From Ornithinimicrobium laminariae (GTDB taxonomy: Bacteria; Actinomycetota; Actinomycetes; Actinomycetales; Dermatophilaceae), in assembly GCF_019457945.1 (NCBI RefSeq), contig NZ_JAHZSU010000002.1, positions 248,001 through 312,000 of the forward strand: a stretch of 64,000 nt of DNA, read 5' to 3'. Positions 9,114 to 18,450 of this stretch are shown here, piece by piece. The translations under genes and the position numbers were made by a program. The notes beneath the pieces are model-generated. The model was not told where the DNA came from. It saw nothing but the letters and a program-made list of their open reading frames with translations, and made no database searches. Numbering within the stretch: the stretch's first letter is position 1; each line of letters starts with the position of its first letter.

Positions 9114-9962
9114 GTGGGCGGTCCTTCTCGGCCCCTGGGAACGATCACCCGGGGCACCACCAATCCCAACCGGCTTCGACGCGTCGACCGGTGGATGGAG
9201 TATGCCTTCGCGCCCCTATTGCGCCAGGCCAGCAGCCCGCCGTGGGTCGTGGACCTGGGATATGGCGCGTCCCCCGTGACCGCCGTGGAGTTGGCGCGGC
9301 GGATGCGCACCGTGCGCCACGACGTGCGGCTGCTCGGGCTGGAGATTGACCCGCAACGAGTCAAGGACGCGGCTTGGGCCCAAGACCCACCGGGGCGGCA
9401 GTTTGCGGTGGGCGGCTTTGAGATCCCGATGCCGCGCGGCGAACGGCCACTCCTGGTGCGAGCCTTCAACGTTCTTCGTCAGTATGACGAGTCGCAAGTG
9501 CGTGCAGCCTGGGACCAGATGGCGGCTCGGTTGGCACCCGGTGGTGCCGTTGTCGAGGGGACCTGCGATGAGATTGGCCGGCTGGCGACGTGGGTGCATT
9601 TGCGTGCGGCGGACCCAGGGTCGACGGAACGGGGGGCTGCGCAGGCAATCTCGCTGAGTTTGGCTTGGCACTTGCAGTCACTTGCCGATCAGCGGATCAC
9701 GGCGCCCTCGATGATTGCCGAACGGTTGCCAAAGGCCCTGATTCACCGAAATGTGCCTGGCGAGCCGATCCATCGCGTGATGCAGGCAATCGATCAGATG
9801 TGGGAGCGGTCAGCGCCGATGGCCAGTTATGGCGTCCAACAGCGGTTTATCGCGACCGCCCAGGCGATGCGTGATACGGGGTGGCCGGTGCTGGGTGGGC
9901 CGAAGCGCTGGCGCAACGGTGAGATCACTTTTGCCTGGTCAGCGGTCGGGCCGAGCCGTTAA
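9114..9962 (+). CDS. Class I SAM-dependent methyltransferase-like protein
   Basis: A 282-residue cytosolic protein divergent from mshA. The Rossmann glycine motif reads VVDLGYGASPVTAVELARR, with an acidic strand end at LLGLEIDPQRVKDA and a later motif RAFNVLRQY. The acceptor is unknown. An N-terminal LxTITRGTTNPNRLRRVDRW segment is shared by actinobacterial members near mshA. It starts at GTG 9114; no better downstream start was seen. Confidence 0.8.
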   Translation: MGGPSRPLGTITRGTTNPNRLRRVDRWMEYAFAPLLRQASSPPWVVDLGYGASPVTAVELARRMRTVRHDVRLLGLEIDPQRVKDAAWAQDPPGRQFAVGGFEIPMPRGERPLLVRAFNVLRQYDESQVRAAWDQMAARLAPGGAVVEGTCDEIGRLATWVHLRAADPGSTERGAAQAISLSLAWHLQSLADQRITAPSMIAERLPKALIHRNVPGEPIHRVMQAIDQMWERSAPMASYGVQQRFIATAQAMRDTGWPVLGGPKRWRNGEITFAWSAVGPSR

Positions 9963-10017
9963 GAGCTCTTCTGTGGAGTGTCCACGTCGGGGTGGGTGAC
10001 TACGTCGGGCGGGATGC

Positions 10018-10344
10018 CTACCAGGGCCCGTAGGGACCGTTGTTTTGACCGCCACCACGGCCACTGGCTGCGCTGACTGCTGGCCGCACGTCTGCTAGAT
10101 AGACAGCGGCAGCGACGACACCGAGCAAGCCAAACAGGTTGAGTGGGTTGAAGATCGTCAGGAATCCAAAGATCGCACCGAGGCCAGTGATCCCGAGCCA
10201 CTTGGGCTTGGTCAGTTTTCCGGCGGCGATGAAGGCATCGGGCCGTTGTGTTGAGGCATGGATGAGTGCCCATAGCTCTAATCCCAAAAAGGCTGCTCCC
10301 AGGACGAGGATGACGAGGCTTTGGGCGCTACCGATGAGACTCAT
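10018..10344 (-). CDS. DUF2516 membrane protein
   Basis: A 108-residue integral membrane protein with about three hydrophobic segments: LVILVLGAAFLGLELWALI, WLGITGLGAIFGFLTI and LLGVVAAAVYLADVRPAV. The motif DAFIAAGKLTKPKWLGI is typical of DUF2516, a family confined to actinobacteria and without known function. It ends in a short Gly/Gln-rich cytosolic or extracellular tail. It is the downstream neighbour of dtd on the same strand, separated by 22 bases. Confidence 0.85.
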   Translation of the reverse strand: MSLIGSAQSLVILVLGAAFLGLELWALIHASTQRPDAFIAAGKLTKPKWLGITGLGAIFGFLTIFNPLNLFGLLGVVAAAVYLADVRPAVSAASGRGGGQNNGPYGPW

Positions 10345-10366
10345 GTTCCTAGCCTACGTTGCCCCA

Positions 10367-10792
10367 CTAACTATCCACGATGACGGTGAATGGCCCATCG
10401 TTGACCAACTCGACCTGCATGTCCGCGCCAAAGACTCCGGTAGCAACGGCGAGCCCCCGGGCGCGCAGTTGATCAGCCACCGCGTCGACAAGCGGCTCTG
10501 CGACGTCTCCAGGCGCGGCAAGCCCCCAGGACGGACGGCGGCCCTTGGTCGTCTGCCCATACAACGTGAACTGGCTAATGACCAGCACACCGCCACCGGC
10601 ATCGGAGACGCTGAGCTCGCCGGGCATGATCCGCAATTCGGCGATCTTGCGCACCGTGGTCGCGACATCGTCAGGCCCATCGTCGTGAGTGGCGGCAACT
10701 AGGGCCACCAGCCCAGGGCCGGGCAACTCACCTACGACGTCACCGTCAACAACAACGCGAGCCCGGGTGACCCGCTGAACAACGCTGCGCAT
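10367..10792 (-). CDS. dtd: D-aminoacyl-tRNA deacylase
   Basis: DTD removes D-amino acids (and glycine) mischarged on tRNA. The 141-residue protein carries the two family signatures: LVISQFTLYG in the first half and the C-terminal NDGPFTV (the cross-subunit Gly-cisPro-type motif seen as GPFT). The N-terminus MRSVVQRVTRARVVVDG is canonical. It follows the asparaginase-like gene by 2 bases, suggesting one operon. Confidence 0.96.
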   Translation of the reverse strand: MRSVVQRVTRARVVVDGDVVGELPGPGLVALVAATHDDGPDDVATTVRKIAELRIMPGELSVSDAGGGVLVISQFTLYGQTTKGRRPSWGLAAPGDVAEPLVDAVADQLRARGLAVATGVFGADMQVELVNDGPFTVIVDS

Positions 10793-10794
10793 CG

Positions 10795-11826
10795 TTACAG
10801 GTCGAAGGCTTCGACGGCGCCGACCCGCTCGCCGTGACCCAGCACTGGCTCATCGGCAATCTTGGCCAGGACACCGTCGGGGTCGTCGAGGCCCATGGCC
10901 CGCAAGGCAGCCATCGTGACGACTGTGCGAGCCCGGTGTGAGCCATCGGCGATCTTGACCGCCAAGCCGCGCCCGTCGGGCAAGCCAACGGCATAGACGG
11001 CTTCGGCGCCGTCCTTGGCAATGAGGCCGGGCACGCCGCTAATCAAGTCAGCGACATCGCGGCCAGTGCCAGAAAGCCACAGGGGATGCTGACGCATCGA
11101 GTCAGCGACCCGGCCTTCATCCGACTCCGGGTCCGCCGCTGCCAAAGTCCCGAACCCACGGGCCAGGCCCAACGGGCTCAAGGCCATCACCGGGGCACCA
11201 CAGCCATCAACGCCGATCGCCGAAATGGCCTCACCGGTCAACTCAGTCAGGGTCTGGGCCATCAACTGCTGCAGCGGGTGCGATGGGTCGCGGTAGGTCT
11301 TGAGGTCCCATCCCGCGATGACACAGGTGACCAGCATCGCGGCATGCTTGCCGGAGCAGTTTTGCGCAGCCGCGCTGGGCTCGCGGCCAGCGGCCAACCA
11401 CTCTTGCTTGGCTGGCTCATAGCCGGGAATGTCGGGAGTGTTCTGCAGAGCAGACTCATCGAGGCCAACGGTGGCCAGGATGCGCCGAGCGCCCTCGCGG
11501 TGGAAGTCTTCACCGTTGTGGCTTGCAGAGGCCAAGGTCAGCAACTCGCCGTCCAGCTTCAAGCCGGCCCGCAGCATGGCGACGGTCTGCATCGGCTTGT
11601 TGGAAGACCGCGGGAAGATCGGCACGTCGGCCTCGCCACGCACGAGCGTGACACTGCCTTCTGCGTCGGTAGCCACCACGAGGCCGTGGTGCACGGACTC
11701 GACAAAGCCAGACCTGCTGTATGTAGCGACCACTGGTGCGCGAGCCAGCAGACTGGTCACTGCCTCGGCGGAAAGCCCGTTGTCATCGCGTGCGGGGGAC
11801 ATCGTTGTCTCGGTCACGCCCCCCAC
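10795..11826 (-). CDS. L-asparaginase II family protein
   Basis: The sequence matches the asparaginase II family (distinct from the bacterial type I/II amidohydrolases), with blocks RSSNKPMQTVAMLRAGL, SHNGEDFHREGARRIL, NCSGKHAAMLVTCV and GVDGCGAPVMALSPLGLARG. It probably hydrolyses asparagine to aspartate and ammonia. The length of about 340 residues is normal. GTG at 11826, GTG at 11817 and ATG at 11802 are all possible starts; a G-rich ribosome site favours the GTG pair. Six bases separate it from the upstream beta-keto acid cleavage gene. Confidence 0.9.
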   Translation of the reverse strand: MGGVTETTMSPARDDNGLSAEAVTSLLARAPVVATYSRSGFVESVHHGLVVATDAEGSVTLVRGEADVPIFPRSSNKPMQTVAMLRAGLKLDGELLTLASASHNGEDFHREGARRILATVGLDESALQNTPDIPGYEPAKQEWLAAGREPSAAAQNCSGKHAAMLVTCVIAGWDLKTYRDPSHPLQQLMAQTLTELTGEAISAIGVDGCGAPVMALSPLGLARGFGTLAAADPESDEGRVADSMRQHPLWLSGTGRDVADLISGVPGLIAKDGAEAVYAVGLPDGRGLAVKIADGSHRARTVVTMAALRAMGLDDPDGVLAKIADEPVLGHGERVGAVEAFDL

Positions 11827-11832
11827 CCTAAA

Positions 11833-12684
11833 TCAGTCCGCCCGCGCTGCCGACCGTCGATCCTTGATGCCCAACATTTCTCTGGCTTGTGCATCCGACA
11901 TCGGTGGGCGTTGCAACTCGTGAGCGATGTGCGCCGCTCGGGCAACCAACTCCATATTGTGACCAACTTGGCGGCCCCGCATGAACATCAGGTTGTCTTC
12001 CATTCCAACTCTCAGGTGTCCGCCGATAGAGAGCGCACCAGCCACGATGGGCAGGTGGGCACGCCCGATCCCGGTGGCGGACCAACTGGTCACTTCGGGC
12101 GGCAGAGCGGCCACTCCAGCGGCAAGCGCCTGCACGGTCCCCGGCATACCGCCTGGCACACCGGTGACGAAATCGACGTGCACCTTGCCGCCATATGGCA
12201 AACCGTGCGCGTCAATCAGGCGGCGCAGGGCAGCAACATGGCCCAGGTCAAACAGCTCAAACTCCGGCACGACCTCACGCTCTTGGGCCTGCACATACAA
12301 CTCGCTCATGAAGGGGTAGGGATTCATGAACACGTCATTGCCAAAATTGACGGTGCCGCAGGTGAGACTGCATGAGTCGGGTTCTGCGTCCAGCACTTTC
12401 AGCCGGTCTTCAAGGGGGTCGTGCACCGAGCCACCGGTCGACAACTGGACGATCAGGTCGGTGCTCTCTCGGACCGCATCAACTGCCGCTTTGAGATAGC
12501 CGTGATCCAGCGTGGGCTGATGATTGGCATCTCTAATGTGCAGGTGAATCAGAGTCGCGCAGGCGGCTTGGCAAGAGATCGCCGTCTCAACGATTTCCTG
12601 CAGAGTGGTCGGCAACTGCGGGAAATCGCTCTTGGCGGTCTCAGCCCCGGTTGGGGCCACCGTGATCATCGTTGACGCGGGCAT
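11833..12684 (-). CDS. Beta-keto acid cleavage enzyme (BKACE, formerly DUF849)
   Basis: BKACEs are zinc TIM-barrel enzymes that condense a beta-keto acid with acetyl-CoA to give a CoA ester and acetoacetate; 3-keto-5-aminohexanoate from lysine is the type substrate. Zn ligands appear as HLHIRD (near residue 47) and VGMEDN, with the barrel motif VQLSTGG and the loop GGKVHVDFVTGVPGGM. The true substrate cannot be told from sequence. It shares an operon with the asparaginase-like gene. Confidence 0.92.
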   Translation of the reverse strand: MPASTMITVAPTGAETAKSDFPQLPTTLQEIVETAISCQAACATLIHLHIRDANHQPTLDHGYLKAAVDAVRESTDLIVQLSTGGSVHDPLEDRLKVLDAEPDSCSLTCGTVNFGNDVFMNPYPFMSELYVQAQEREVVPEFELFDLGHVAALRRLIDAHGLPYGGKVHVDFVTGVPGGMPGTVQALAAGVAALPPEVTSWSATGIGRAHLPIVAGALSIGGHLRVGMEDNLMFMRGRQVGHNMELVARAAHIAHELQRPPMSDAQAREMLGIKDRRSAARAD

Positions 12685-12745
12685 ACCCCTTGCATACCAC
12701 TAGGACCCGACACACCGTAGGTGATCTGCGACGCTGCCCCTGGAG

Positions 12746-13792
12746 TCAGGGCGTGACGATCACGGTTTGGGCAGCGCTGGTGGCGTCCGAAAGCAACTCC
12801 AACTCGGGGTCGAGGTTGCGCTTGACCACGGCGAGCGCGATCGGCCCATCGGTGTGGTGTCGCGCCACCGTCGTCAATCGCCCAATGGTGCGTTCGCCAG
12901 CGGTTAGCTCGGCACCCGCATCCGGCAGGGTGTGCCCGGAGCCATCCAAGTGCAAAAACACCAGTCGGCGAGGCGGACGGCCCAAGTTGTGCACGCGGGC
13001 CACCGTCTCCTGACCGCGGTAACAGCCCTTATGCAGGTGCACGGCAGTGCGCAGCCAGTCGAGTTCGTGCGGGATCGTCCGGTGATCGGTGTCCACGCCC
13101 ACGCGGGGTCGGTAGGCCTCAATGCGCAGCGCCTCGGCAGCCCACAGTCCAGCCAACGGCCGCTCGCCAACAGCCTGCTCAAGTTGGTCACGCGGCACGA
13201 TTAGCTCACGCCACATCCGCCCGGCAGCCGGGTGCTCGGCTTCGCTAGGCCCATACGCGACACTGTCGCCGACGATCCGCGGCCAGGCATCGACCCAGGC
13301 CATCGACTCCCCCGCCACCGACTCAGCCCCCATCGGTTCACCTAGCACGGCGTAGCCATCGGTGACGTCGGTGACCTCAACACGCAACATGAAGCGCATC
13401 TTGTTGAGCCACTCCATCACGGCCGGGACGGCGTTGGGCTCCGTCGTGATCCACAACGTGTTTTCCCCGTCATCGACCACGTGCAGGGCATGCTCAATGT
13501 GGCCCTTGGGCGACAAGATCAGCGTCTCGGCACTCGTGCGGGCTGGCAGATTCGTCAACATTTGAGTGGTCAACGAGTGCAACCAACTGAGCCGATCCGG
13601 CCCGGTGATGGTCAGGACCCCTCGGTTCGACAGGTCGACACAGGCCAGGCCCTCTTCGAGGACTCGCTGCTCGCGGTGCGGGTCGCCATAGTGGGCCGCG
13701 ACGCCAGCATCGGTGCCCACGTCTTCGACGGCACCAGGACGGTTGAGCAAGGGTGAGCGACGGACGGTGGCTTCTACGGCTTGGTCGTTCAC
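12746..13792 (-). CDS. ygfZ: Folate-binding YgfZ/GcvT-like iron-sulfur protein
   Basis: YgfZ/IBA57 proteins use tetrahydrofolate to help maintain certain Fe-S enzymes. The signature K-G-C-Y-x-G-Q-E is present as HKGCYRGQETVARVHN, with GcvT-like N-terminal fold (LSNRGVLTITGPDRLSWLHS). GTG at 13790-13792 was chosen: it overlaps the fur-type TGA as GTGA, and AAAGG lies 6 bases upstream. This gives 348 residues. A longer start at 13831 would lie well inside the fur-family gene. Coupling to a Fur-family regulator suggests metal-responsive expression. Confidence 0.93.
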   Translation of the reverse strand: MNDQAVEATVRRSPLLNRPGAVEDVGTDAGVAAHYGDPHREQRVLEEGLACVDLSNRGVLTITGPDRLSWLHSLTTQMLTNLPARTSAETLILSPKGHIEHALHVVDDGENTLWITTEPNAVPAVMEWLNKMRFMLRVEVTDVTDGYAVLGEPMGAESVAGESMAWVDAWPRIVGDSVAYGPSEAEHPAAGRMWRELIVPRDQLEQAVGERPLAGLWAAEALRIEAYRPRVGVDTDHRTIPHELDWLRTAVHLHKGCYRGQETVARVHNLGRPPRRLVFLHLDGSGHTLPDAGAELTAGERTIGRLTTVARHHTDGPIALAVVKRNLDPELELLSDATSAAQTVIVTP

Positions 13793-14265
13793 GAGGGCCT
13801 TTCGGTGGTTACTGCTTGGCAATCGCGGCATCGGCCGTGAATTGCCATATGGGTTACATCTGCTTCAAAGCTAAATTGGGTCCAAAGATTCCGCACGAGG
13901 TCGTCAGCGATGTGGTGGTCAGCCTCGATCACAGCCCCGCACTCCCGGCATACCAGGTGCAGGTGTTCGCCGTGATGAGGCAAATTGAAGGATGGCGCGC
14001 CATGGTCGAGGTGGCTGTGACGCACCAGGTCGGCGCTGGCCAAGGCCTCAAGGTTGCGATAAACGGTGGAGGATGGCAGTGGAGTTTCACCATCTTGATT
14101 GACCAACGCGGTCAGTTGCTCCGGTGTCGCGTGCCCAACATTCAGCAGGGCGCTCAGGATCCGACGCCGAGGCTGAGTCAAGCGCAGCCCCGAATCGCTG
14201 ACCTGCCCATATACCGCCTCTAGCGCCTCTCTTGCGGGGCTAGGGAGATCTGGGGAGCGCGACAC
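13789..14265 (-). CDS. Fur-family metal-responsive repressor
   Basis: A 158-residue regulator with an N-terminal winged helix (LRLTQPRRRILSALL and recognition helix SSTVYRNLEALASADLVRH) and a metal-binding domain with HHGEHLHLVCRECG, HHIADDL and the C-terminal structural-zinc pair CRDC. It could be Fur, Zur or another subgroup; the motif set does not decide which. GTG at 14265 gives a normal N-terminus; 14298 is the longest alternative. It is translationally coupled to ygfZ. Confidence 0.93.
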   Translation of the reverse strand: MSRSPDLPSPAREALEAVYGQVSDSGLRLTQPRRRILSALLNVGHATPEQLTALVNQDGETPLPSSTVYRNLEALASADLVRHSHLDHGAPSFNLPHHGEHLHLVCRECGAVIEADHHIADDLVRNLWTQFSFEADVTHMAIHGRCRDCQAVTTERPS

Positions 14266-14347
14266 ACATCCCACCGTAGCCGCCCTAGCAGCCCACAACC
14301 ATCCTGTTCACGCAGGCTACTCCCAGGCAGGAACCTACAATCACGGT

Positions 14348-15376
14348 ATGAGTGAAGCAGGCAGGCGCACACGGCGCCCTCGGCGTCGGTTGCGCCGAAC
14401 GGCCATTATTTTGGTCACCGTTTTGGCGTTGGGTGTCGTCGGCACCGCGGCGGGTTATTTGGCTTTCCTAAACTGGCGAGTCAACGACAACATCGCCTAC
14501 GACCGGCTGCTCCCGGACGACGAAATGACCGGTGAGGACGGCGCAAAGGTCTTGCCTGTCCCAATGGAGCGCCCGGCTGGCGCTGGCGACGCGCTTAACT
14601 ACCTGATCATCGGCTCGGACAGCCGTGATCTCGACGAGGAGCGCGGCCGCTCCGACGTCATCGTCGTCGCGCACATCTCAGACGGGCGCGACCGGGTCGA
14701 CCTGATTCACTTCCCGCGCGACTACTTCGTCGACATCCCGGGATCGGGCAACAAAAACAAGATCAACGCGTCCTACTCCTTCGGCGGCGCACCGCTGCTG
14801 GTGGAAACGCTGCAACCGCAACTTGGCGTGCCGATCGACGGTGTTGTCATCGTTAACTTTGAGTCGTTCCAGGCCATGACCGACTCCATTGGCGGGGTCA
14901 CGGTCAACGTCGCAGAAGCCAGCCCCGGATATCCGGTTGGCGAAATGGAGATGGACGGCGAAACCGGCTTGGCCTTCGTCCGCGAGCGCTATGCGCTCAG
15001 CCAGGGCGACATTTCCCGTGGTCAGCGCCAGCAGGCCTTCATTAAGGCGATCATGCTGAAGGCCCTGAGCGCTGACACCTTGGGCAACCCGGTCAAGCTT
15101 GCCAACTTCGTTGACGCAGCCACCACCAACCTGACCGTTGACGAAAGCCTCGACATGGGCGAAATGCGCTCGCTGGCCTTCGACATGCGCGGCGTCCGTG
15201 GCGATGACATCAACTTCGTCACCGCACCGTGGAGCGGCATCGGCGAGAGCTCGTATGCGGGTTCAATCGTGAACCCTGCCCCGGATCAACTGGAAGTGCT
15301 GCAGGAGCACTTGGCGAACGACACCATGGAGGACTACTCCGACCCGGTGTCGCCCACCTCAGGCTTCGGTGGCTAG
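14348..15376 (+). CDS. LytR-CpsA-Psr (LCP) family cell-wall ligase
   Basis: LCP enzymes move lipid-linked glycopolymers to peptidoglycan. The 342-residue protein starts with an Arg-rich cytosolic stretch (RRTRRPRRRLRRT) and one membrane segment at about residues 18-40. The extracellular catalytic domain has LIIGSDSRD, the Arg/Asp pair in RGRSDVIVVAHI and FPRDYFVDIPG, then NASYSFGG and FVRERYALSQGDISRGQRQQAFI. All key Arg and Asp residues appear present. It overlaps the convergent nitrobindin gene by 4 bases. Confidence 0.95.
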   Translation: MSEAGRRTRRPRRRLRRTAIILVTVLALGVVGTAAGYLAFLNWRVNDNIAYDRLLPDDEMTGEDGAKVLPVPMERPAGAGDALNYLIIGSDSRDLDEERGRSDVIVVAHISDGRDRVDLIHFPRDYFVDIPGSGNKNKINASYSFGGAPLLVETLQPQLGVPIDGVVIVNFESFQAMTDSIGGVTVNVAEASPGYPVGEMEMDGETGLAFVRERYALSQGDISRGQRQQAFIKAIMLKALSADTLGNPVKLANFVDAATTNLTVDESLDMGEMRSLAFDMRGVRGDDINFVTAPWSGIGESSYAGSIVNPAPDQLEVLQEHLANDTMEDYSDPVSPTSGFGG

Positions 15377-15870
15377 CCGACTCGCTTCAGCTCGGCCGAG
15401 ACGTGACTGGCGTTGGACTCGCCAACAGCGCTCATGTCCATCGCCCACAACAGGTTGGTATTGACGTTGCCGTAGAGGCGCGTCGCTGCGGAGTACTCCT
15501 TAGCTGACGGGCTGCGCAGCACGCCGTCAGTCTTCATCTCGACCTTGGCCGGGCTGGTCTTGCCGTAGTACATCTCGACAATTCCGGTCGGGTGGGTCAG
15601 CAGCAGTTCCACTTCGCCGCCAGGCAGTGGACGCCAGAATCCCAACTCGGTGGCAGACGGGGTGGTCTGGTTGCCATCGCTGTCGAGGATCCAGGTGTGC
15701 GACTTCCACTCCAAGAAGGGGCGACCGTCGTGAGTCACTTCAATGACCTGGCCGAAGTTGGCTGACTCGATCGTGGGATAGCCGACAACGCCAGCGCCCT
15801 CCCAGCGGCCGATCATCCAGGCCAGCGGGGCGAGGTCGGGGTGCATGTTGGGGTCTAGCTCAAAAGGCAT
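15373..15870 (-). CDS. Nitrobindin-type heme beta-barrel (peroxynitrite isomerase family)
   Basis: A 165-residue protein of the FABP-like THAP4/nitrobindin family, whose heme converts peroxynitrite to nitrate. The GxWxGxG motif reads GRWEGAGVVGYP, a Trp-rich barrel follows, and the C-terminal ASHVSAELKRV supplies the expected heme-ligating His. Length and motif spacing are normal. The gene starts at ATG 15870 and sits between an LCP ligase and a membrane protein, with no clear functional tie to either. Confidence 0.92.
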   Translation of the reverse strand: MPFELDPNMHPDLAPLAWMIGRWEGAGVVGYPTIESANFGQVIEVTHDGRPFLEWKSHTWILDSDGNQTTPSATELGFWRPLPGGEVELLLTHPTGIVEMYYGKTSPAKVEMKTDGVLRSPSAKEYSAATRLYGNVNTNLLWAMDMSAVGESNASHVSAELKRVG

Positions 15871-15885
15871 TGGACCAGTCTAGGG

Positions 15886-16662
15886 CTAGGGCAAGGCGTC
15901 GGGGGCGAGAACGCGCCCCACGGCATACGGCAGCGGTCCGATGATCATCACCGAGGTGACAATCAACACCAGTTTGGGCCGAGCCGTCGACATCGTCGGC
16001 AGCCCCACCAAGACTGATCGCATCGAGTGACTCACTCCGGCGGCCAAAACGCCGACGAGCAGGGTGACGGTCCAGTCCGCATCGCCCAGATAGCCGACGC
16101 CAGAGCCGATTGCCCCACCGAGGGCGAGACCGAATGGCACTGGCCAGTCAGACTTCCACCGCAACCGAAGCAGCAGGTCGACTCCGCCACAAAGGCCAGC
16201 CGCTACGGCAGCAGCAGCCACCACGACCGCGCCCTCATCCGTCAGAGTGAGCGGCAACATCAGCACCGATGCTGTGATGATGACCAGGCCCAACACCACG
16301 CCGCTGACCGATTCGACGACACGGGGACGACCATCGCGCCGAAGCAGTTGGTGCCCAAGGGCAGCAATCATCGAGACGGAAAGCGCAGCCGGCACCCACA
16401 GCAAATAGGGGTGTTCTTCTCGGGTCCAGACGCTGTAGATCAGCACTGCCCCGCCCAGGAGGAGGACACCGCGGGTGCCGCGGGGGGTTGGCAGCGACAA
16501 CGCCCCAGCCCACCCCCAGGCCATAACCAGCACCCCGAGGCCCAATGCCAAAGCCAGAAACGTTGGCCCTGCCAAGGCGCTGGTAGCCAGCAAAGCACCC
16601 CAAACGGCAGTGCCTATGGCGATCTGCAGCCCGGTGGACTTGGTCAGCGTTGGTTCGGACAC
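15886..16662 (-). CDS. Polytopic membrane protein of unknown function
   Basis: About eight hydrophobic segments cover nearly the whole 258-residue protein, including LQIAIGTAVWGALLATSALA, GVLLLGGAVLIYSVWT and VVLGLVIITASVLMLPLTL. GTG at 16662 is the likely start: the longer frame to 16959 carries a non-hydrophobic basic stretch and would overlap the divergent regulator. It is divergent from the GlnR-like regulator, the place held by Rv0817c in M. tuberculosis, but similarity to that protein was not confirmed. No catalytic motif was recognised. Confidence 0.75.
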   Translation of the reverse strand: MSEPTLTKSTGLQIAIGTAVWGALLATSALAGPTFLALALGLGVLVMAWGWAGALSLPTPRGTRGVLLLGGAVLIYSVWTREEHPYLLWVPAALSVSMIAALGHQLLRRDGRPRVVESVSGVVLGLVIITASVLMLPLTLTDEGAVVVAAAAVAAGLCGGVDLLLRLRWKSDWPVPFGLALGGAIGSGVGYLGDADWTVTLLVGVLAAGVSHSMRSVLVGLPTMSTARPKLVLIVTSVMIIGPLPYAVGRVLAPDALP

Positions 16663-16744
16663 GCCCCCATTATTGGTCACATCAAGCCTGGATTGGCTAC
16701 TGGCCGCGTTCTGGCGCGCTGCTGAGGGCACTATCCTGGGACGC

Positions 16745-17437
16745 ATGGCCGAGATGGCTCTCCTCACACCAGGCAGCACTGAAGGGGCGGTGCTGCGGGT
16801 TTTGCCTGCCCTGGACCTGCTGCCGCACCGGGTCCGCGTGGAGAGTTTGGATCCCGCCAGCCTGCTGCACGGCCCTGAGCCAGACTTCATCCTGATCGAT
16901 GCCACCACCAACCTGACTGCAGCCCGGTCTGCGCTGCGCACGATCAACACCATGGGCACCTGGGATGCCGTGTTAGGTGTTTTTCAAGAGGCTGGGCTGA
17001 TGGTGGTGGATGACCAATGGTTCGTGGATGACCTCTTGCTCACCTCAACCGGCCCCGCCGAGGTCGAAGCCCGCCTGCGGTTGGCCAGTAGGCGCTCCGG
17101 CATGGCAGGCCGCAACGCTGACCCGACTGGCCCCATCAAGGTGGCTGACGTCGTCGTCGATGAGTCCAGCTGGACCGTACGCGCCGGTGGCCAACCGCTT
17201 GACCTGACTTTTAAAGAGTTCGAGTTGCTGAAGTTTTTGGTCCAACACCCCGGTCGAGTGGTCACTCGTGAGCAATTGCTGCAAGAGGTCTGGGGCATGG
17301 ACTACTACGGCGGCACTCGCACCGTCGATGTGCATATTCGTCGGCTACGGGCGAAACTCGGCTCAGAACGCGAATCGCTGATCGGCACCATCCGCAACGT
17401 TGGCTATCGCTTTGCTGGCACTCGCTCGGTCGAGTAA
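16745..17437 (+). CDS. OmpR-type winged-helix regulator, GlnR/Rv0818-like
   Basis: A 230-residue protein with an atypical N-terminal receiver and a clear winged helix (LTFKEFELLKFLVQHPGRVVTREQLLQ, then TRTVDVHIRRLRAKLG). The receiver keeps an Asp in FILIDATTN but lacks the usual acidic pair and the KP motif, as known for GlnR-class regulators that are not switched by classical phosphorylation. ATG at 16745 gives the family N-terminus. It lies 30 bases upstream of mshD, the same order as Rv0818-mshD. Confidence 0.88.
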   Translation: MAEMALLTPGSTEGAVLRVLPALDLLPHRVRVESLDPASLLHGPEPDFILIDATTNLTAARSALRTINTMGTWDAVLGVFQEAGLMVVDDQWFVDDLLLTSTGPAEVEARLRLASRRSGMAGRNADPTGPIKVADVVVDESSWTVRAGGQPLDLTFKEFELLKFLVQHPGRVVTREQLLQEVWGMDYYGGTRTVDVHIRRLRAKLGSERESLIGTIRNVGYRFAGTRSVE

Positions 17438-17467
17438 TTCAGCCCCGCGCAGCCCAAAGGAGTACGC

Positions 17468-18424
17468 ATGGAAATCCTCACCGAATCTGCTCTAGAGCCC
17501 AAGGTCGGCGCCGATGTCTTATCCGTGGCCGTTCGCGCCACCACCTTCGATGGGGTCAAGCCGCTGTCCGAGCAAACGGTCTTAGATATTGGTCGGATGC
17601 CTGCCGAGGTTGCCAGTGATTCGCAAAACCGACACCTGGTGGTTGTCGACCAGCCAGGGGAGATCAATGCCTCGGTCTTGGCCTATGCCCACCTTGAGCA
17701 TGGCGACGGGGAGGCGGCGAGCGCTGAAATCGTCGTGCACCCAGATCACCGGCGTCAGGGGCACGGCACTGCGTTGCTGAACGCGTTGCGTGAGTTGTCC
17801 CCGCAGGTCCGGGTGTGGTCGCACGGTCAAACTGACGCCGCAAAGGCATTCGCCGAGCGCTTTGACTTGCAGGTAGTGCGGGAGTTGTTTCAAATGTCCC
17901 GACCGCTGGGGCCAGATGCGCCGCCGTTAGCCGAAGTGTCATTGCCGGAGGGCTTTTCATTGCGCTCTTTTGAGGTCGGTCGCGATGAGCAGCACTGGCT
18001 AGCGGTCAATGCTGCAGCGTTTGTTGATCACCCTGAACAAGGGCGAGTCACCCTGAGCGACCTCAAAGACCGAATCTCGGAGCCCTGGTTTGACCCACAC
18101 GGCTTCCTCTTAATCGAGGATGCCAATCAGTCAGCGGCCCGACTGGCTGCTTTTCACTGGACCAAGGTTGAAGCGGCCGAGCCGGGCTCAAGCCAGCCTG
18201 CCGATGGCGAGGTCTATGTCGTGGGCGTCGATCCTGACTATCAAGGACTGGGTCTCGGCAAAGCGGCTACCTTGGCTGGGTTGCACCATTTGCAGGCCTG
18301 CCGCCTGCCCGCAGCCACCCTCTATGTGGACGGTGACAACGGAGCCGCTGTGGCGACATACACCAAGCTTGGATTTGAGCGCAGTGCGCTAGACGTGATG
18401 TACGCGCCGTCCGCCGGTCAATAA
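17468..18424 (+). CDS. mshD: Mycothiol synthase (two GNAT domains)
   Basis: MshD acetylates Cys-GlcN-Ins with acetyl-CoA, the last step of mycothiol synthesis. The 318-residue protein has two GNAT folds: the N-terminal one with VVHPDHRRQGHGTALL and the C-terminal one with VVGVDPDYQGLGLGKAATLAGL followed by LYVDGDNGAAVATYTKLGF. The region VNAAAFVDHPEQGRVTLSD is typical of MshD. ATG 17468 has AAAGGAG 8-9 bases upstream. Confidence 0.95.
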   Translation: MEILTESALEPKVGADVLSVAVRATTFDGVKPLSEQTVLDIGRMPAEVASDSQNRHLVVVDQPGEINASVLAYAHLEHGDGEAASAEIVVHPDHRRQGHGTALLNALRELSPQVRVWSHGQTDAAKAFAERFDLQVVRELFQMSRPLGPDAPPLAEVSLPEGFSLRSFEVGRDEQHWLAVNAAAFVDHPEQGRVTLSDLKDRISEPWFDPHGFLLIEDANQSAARLAAFHWTKVEAAEPGSSQPADGEVYVVGVDPDYQGLGLGKAATLAGLHHLQACRLPAATLYVDGDNGAAVATYTKLGFERSALDVMYAPSAGQ

Positions 18425-18450
18425 TTGCCCACCATCGTTCTAGAGAGCGT